DNA from: Paludibacteraceae bacterium
GTDB taxonomy: Bacteria > Bacteroidota > Bacteroidia > Bacteroidales > Paludibacteraceae
Direction: 5' to 3'
Length of the DNA stretch: 15,321 nucleotides
Assembly (NCBI GenBank): GCA_016302585.1
Contig: JAEDNI010000039.1
Span: 1 to 15,321, forward strand
Shown here: one piece after another, positions 13,639 to 15,321 of the stretch
Numbering within the stretch: position 1 is the first letter of the stretch
How the letters are laid out: every line of letters begins with the position of its first letter
Translations under genes and position numbers: made by a program
Notes under the pieces: generated by a model
Told to the model about the DNA's origin: nothing
Seen by the model: the letters and a program-made list of their open reading frames with translations, nothing else
The model's database searches: none

Positions 13639-15321
13639 TTATTTGTCGTGCTTGTGCTCGTAGATGGCTTCGTCCACATTGATGATGTAGTCGCCCATCT
13701 TCTCGAGTTCAAGGATGATATCCATATAATTGACACCGGTGGTGTAGTCGTACTCATGCTCGGTGATAGCCTGCATGTTTTGGTTCTTGAGTTCGTCGCG
13801 GAAATTATTGATTTCGTTCTCCATGTTGGTCATCTCAAAGAACTCGTCCTGCGTGATGTTCACGTGCTCCAGCGCATCCACCATTTTTGCCTGTGCGTCT
13901 GTCAGGAGATAAAACATCTGCTCGACGTTCTTCTCCTGCTCCGCCGTAAAGGTGATATTGCCGTCGTGCTTGTGACGTATATAGCGCGAGAGGTTGTAGT
14001 TGGCGTCGCCCACGGACTCCAGCTCGCTGACGATACGGAGCATCTTGTGCACCTCGTGCTTGGACTGGTCGGAGAGACGACCGTCGGCTACCTGATTGAG
14101 GTACTGCGCAATCTCATATTCCATACGGTCGCAGATGCCTTCGTATTTCTCAATACGTGAGAAGATTTTGGTGAACTGCGTATTGTCCTTCTCATAGAAG
14201 AGCTCATGCACCATGCCAATCATACGTTGTGCACGGAGAGCGAAAACATGTACCTCTTTCCATGCCTGGAGGATAGAGAGCTCGGAGGTAGACATCAGAC
14301 CGCCGGAGATAAACTTGAGCTGGCTGTCCGTATCTTTCTGTTCCGGTTTGGGCGGGATGATAGTGCTCACTACGCGCTCCAGAACCGGCACGAACCAGAT
14401 TAAAATCATCGTATTCGTTACGTTGAACGCCGTGTGGAAGGTAGCCAGGACGGCATTCAGCTTGTCCGGCGACACGTCAGACGGTACGCCCGGCGTGAAA
14501 TCTACGCCCCACAGCCGACATACACCGCCGACGAACCAGCGGAAGATGCACAGCACCCACACCACGCCGAAGAGGTTGAACACCAAGTGCGCAAGGGCGG
14601 CACGGCGTGCCTGTACTGAGGCGGAGAGCGCCACCACATTGGAGGTGATGGTCGTACCGATATTCTCACCCAGCACCAGTGCGATACCCATATCGACAGG
14701 CAGTACGTGGGTTGAACAGAGCGTCATCGTGATAGCCATGATAGCCGCCGAACTCTGTACCGCAAAAGTCAGTATGCCGCCTACTAACAGATAGAGGAAA
14801 TAGCTTCCGTAACCCCATGACGAAGTAGCAATGAAGAAATTGCGAACCGGAGTCATTTCGTCCAAGTGCATGTCGGTGGCGTTGATCTTCAGTGTTGTCA
14901 GACCAAGCAGCATGAGCGACAGACCGATAAGGAAATCGCCGAGGTTGGCGTTCTTCTTGGTGTAGATAAGCGCTACAGCCAGTACGATAGTGGCATACAC
15001 AACCAATCGCAAATCAAACGATCCGCCGCCGAGCACCATGATCCATGCCGTGAACGTCGTACCGATGTTGGCACCCATGATGACCGAGATAGCCTGCGCC
15101 AGCGAGAGAATACCCGCCGAGACGAAGCTGACGGTCATGACCGTTGTAGCCGTGGAAGACTGGACCGCCGCGGTGATGAAAGCACCGGTAAGCACGCCGG
15201 AGAAACGGTTGGTAGTCATCGTTCCAAGCACGTTGGACAGCTTGCTACCCGCCATCTTCTGCAGGCCTTCACTCATCACCTTCATTCCGTACATCAGCAT
15301 TGCCACGGAACCGATGAGTGT
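13639..15321 (-). CDS. Na+/phosphate symporter-like protein with PhoU domain (5' end outside window)
   Basis: At least 560 residues, with the reading frame open to the right edge. The first visible residues TLIGSVAMLMYGMKVMSEGL match the usual N-terminal region of NptA/PNaS proteins, so only a few tens of residues should be missing. A GTG at 15306 is unlikely to be the true start. The membrane part shows the family's inverted duplication: QSSTATTVMT with GANIGTT in the first half and VQSSAAIMAI with GENIGTT in the second. After about residue 345 comes a cytoplasmic helical PhoU-like domain (for example LRIVSELESVGDANYNLSRY). It probably imports phosphate with sodium in the inner membrane, though some family members act differently. 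Confidence 0.92.
   Translation of the reverse strand, partial: TLIGSVAMLMYGMKVMSEGLQKMAGSKLSNVLGTMTTNRFSGVLTGAFITAAVQSSTATTVMTVSFVSAGILSLAQAISVIMGANIGTTFTAWIMVLGGGSFDLRLVVYATIVLAVALIYTKKNANLGDFLIGLSLMLLGLTTLKINATDMHLDEMTPVRNFFIATSSWGYGSYFLYLLVGGILTFAVQSSAAIMAITMTLCSTHVLPVDMGIALVLGENIGTTITSNVVALSASVQARRAALAHLVFNLFGVVWVLCIFRWFVGGVCRLWGVDFTPGVPSDVSPDKLNAVLATFHTAFNVTNTMILIWFVPVLERVVSTIIPPKPEQKDTDSQLKFISGGLMSTSELSILQAWKEVHVFALRAQRMIGMVHELFYEKDNTQFTKIFSRIEKYEGICDRMEYEIAQYLNQVADGRLSDQSKHEVHKMLRIVSELESVGDANYNLSRYIRHKHDGNITFTAEQEKNVEQMFYLLTDAQAKMVDALEHVNITQDEFFEMTNMENEINNFRDELKNQNMQAITEHEYDYTTGVNYMDIILELEKMGDYIINVDEAIYEHKHDK

Overview
The window looks like ordinary chromosomal DNA of a Bacteroidota (probably Bacteroidales) bacterium. 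The evidence is a set of promoters of the characteristic TTTG / 19-21 bp / TAnnTTTG form, A/T-rich leaders without clear Shine-Dalgarno sites, a class III (about 670-residue) fructose-1,6-bisphosphatase, a PheS with a four-cysteine insert, a one-chain GcvP, and an OmpP1/FadL-like outer membrane protein of a type common in that phylum. No phage, CRISPR, transposase or defence gene is visible.

Layout, left to right. Positions 1-183 hold no gene that I can support. On the minus strand, read right to left, comes a compact run: an Lrp/AsnC regulator (2828-3286), trpS (1827-2816), a small lipoprotein (1527-1793) and an outer membrane beta-barrel protein (184-1530), with gaps of 11 bp and 33 bp and a 4-bp ATGA overlap. 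Divergent from it is an O-methyltransferase (3383-4012). A roughly 390-bp gene-poor stretch follows. It holds a 22-bp copy of a tRNA 3' end, a large imperfect hairpin, a terminator-like stem-loop and an intact tRNA-Ser(CGA) with its promoter. Next is a minus-strand run: gcvP (6325-9147) followed downstream by two tandem YitT-family membrane proteins (5379-6302 and 4400-5377). Divergent from gcvP are hpf (9269-9544) and fbp (9566-11575). fbp ends tail to tail with pheS, the two stop codons lying in one TTAA. Upstream of pheS on the minus strand are an internally deleted sodium:neurotransmitter-symporter-family gene (12644-12929), a SIMPL-domain protein (12934-13620) and a Na+/phosphate symporter-like protein cut by the right edge (13639-15321).

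The most striking non-coding signal is that the two divergent intergenic regions (lrp/O-methyltransferase and gcvP/hpf) carry the same bidirectional promoter. About 62 bp align without gaps, with 9 mismatches, in inverted orientation. In both, the two -33 boxes cross as TTTG-N7-CAAA, so opposite-facing RNA polymerases would compete. A link with the encoded Lrp regulator is possible but is inference. I found no clear new multi-gene system. The interest lies in the shared promoter module, the tRNA-fragment/hairpin locus and the deleted transporter.
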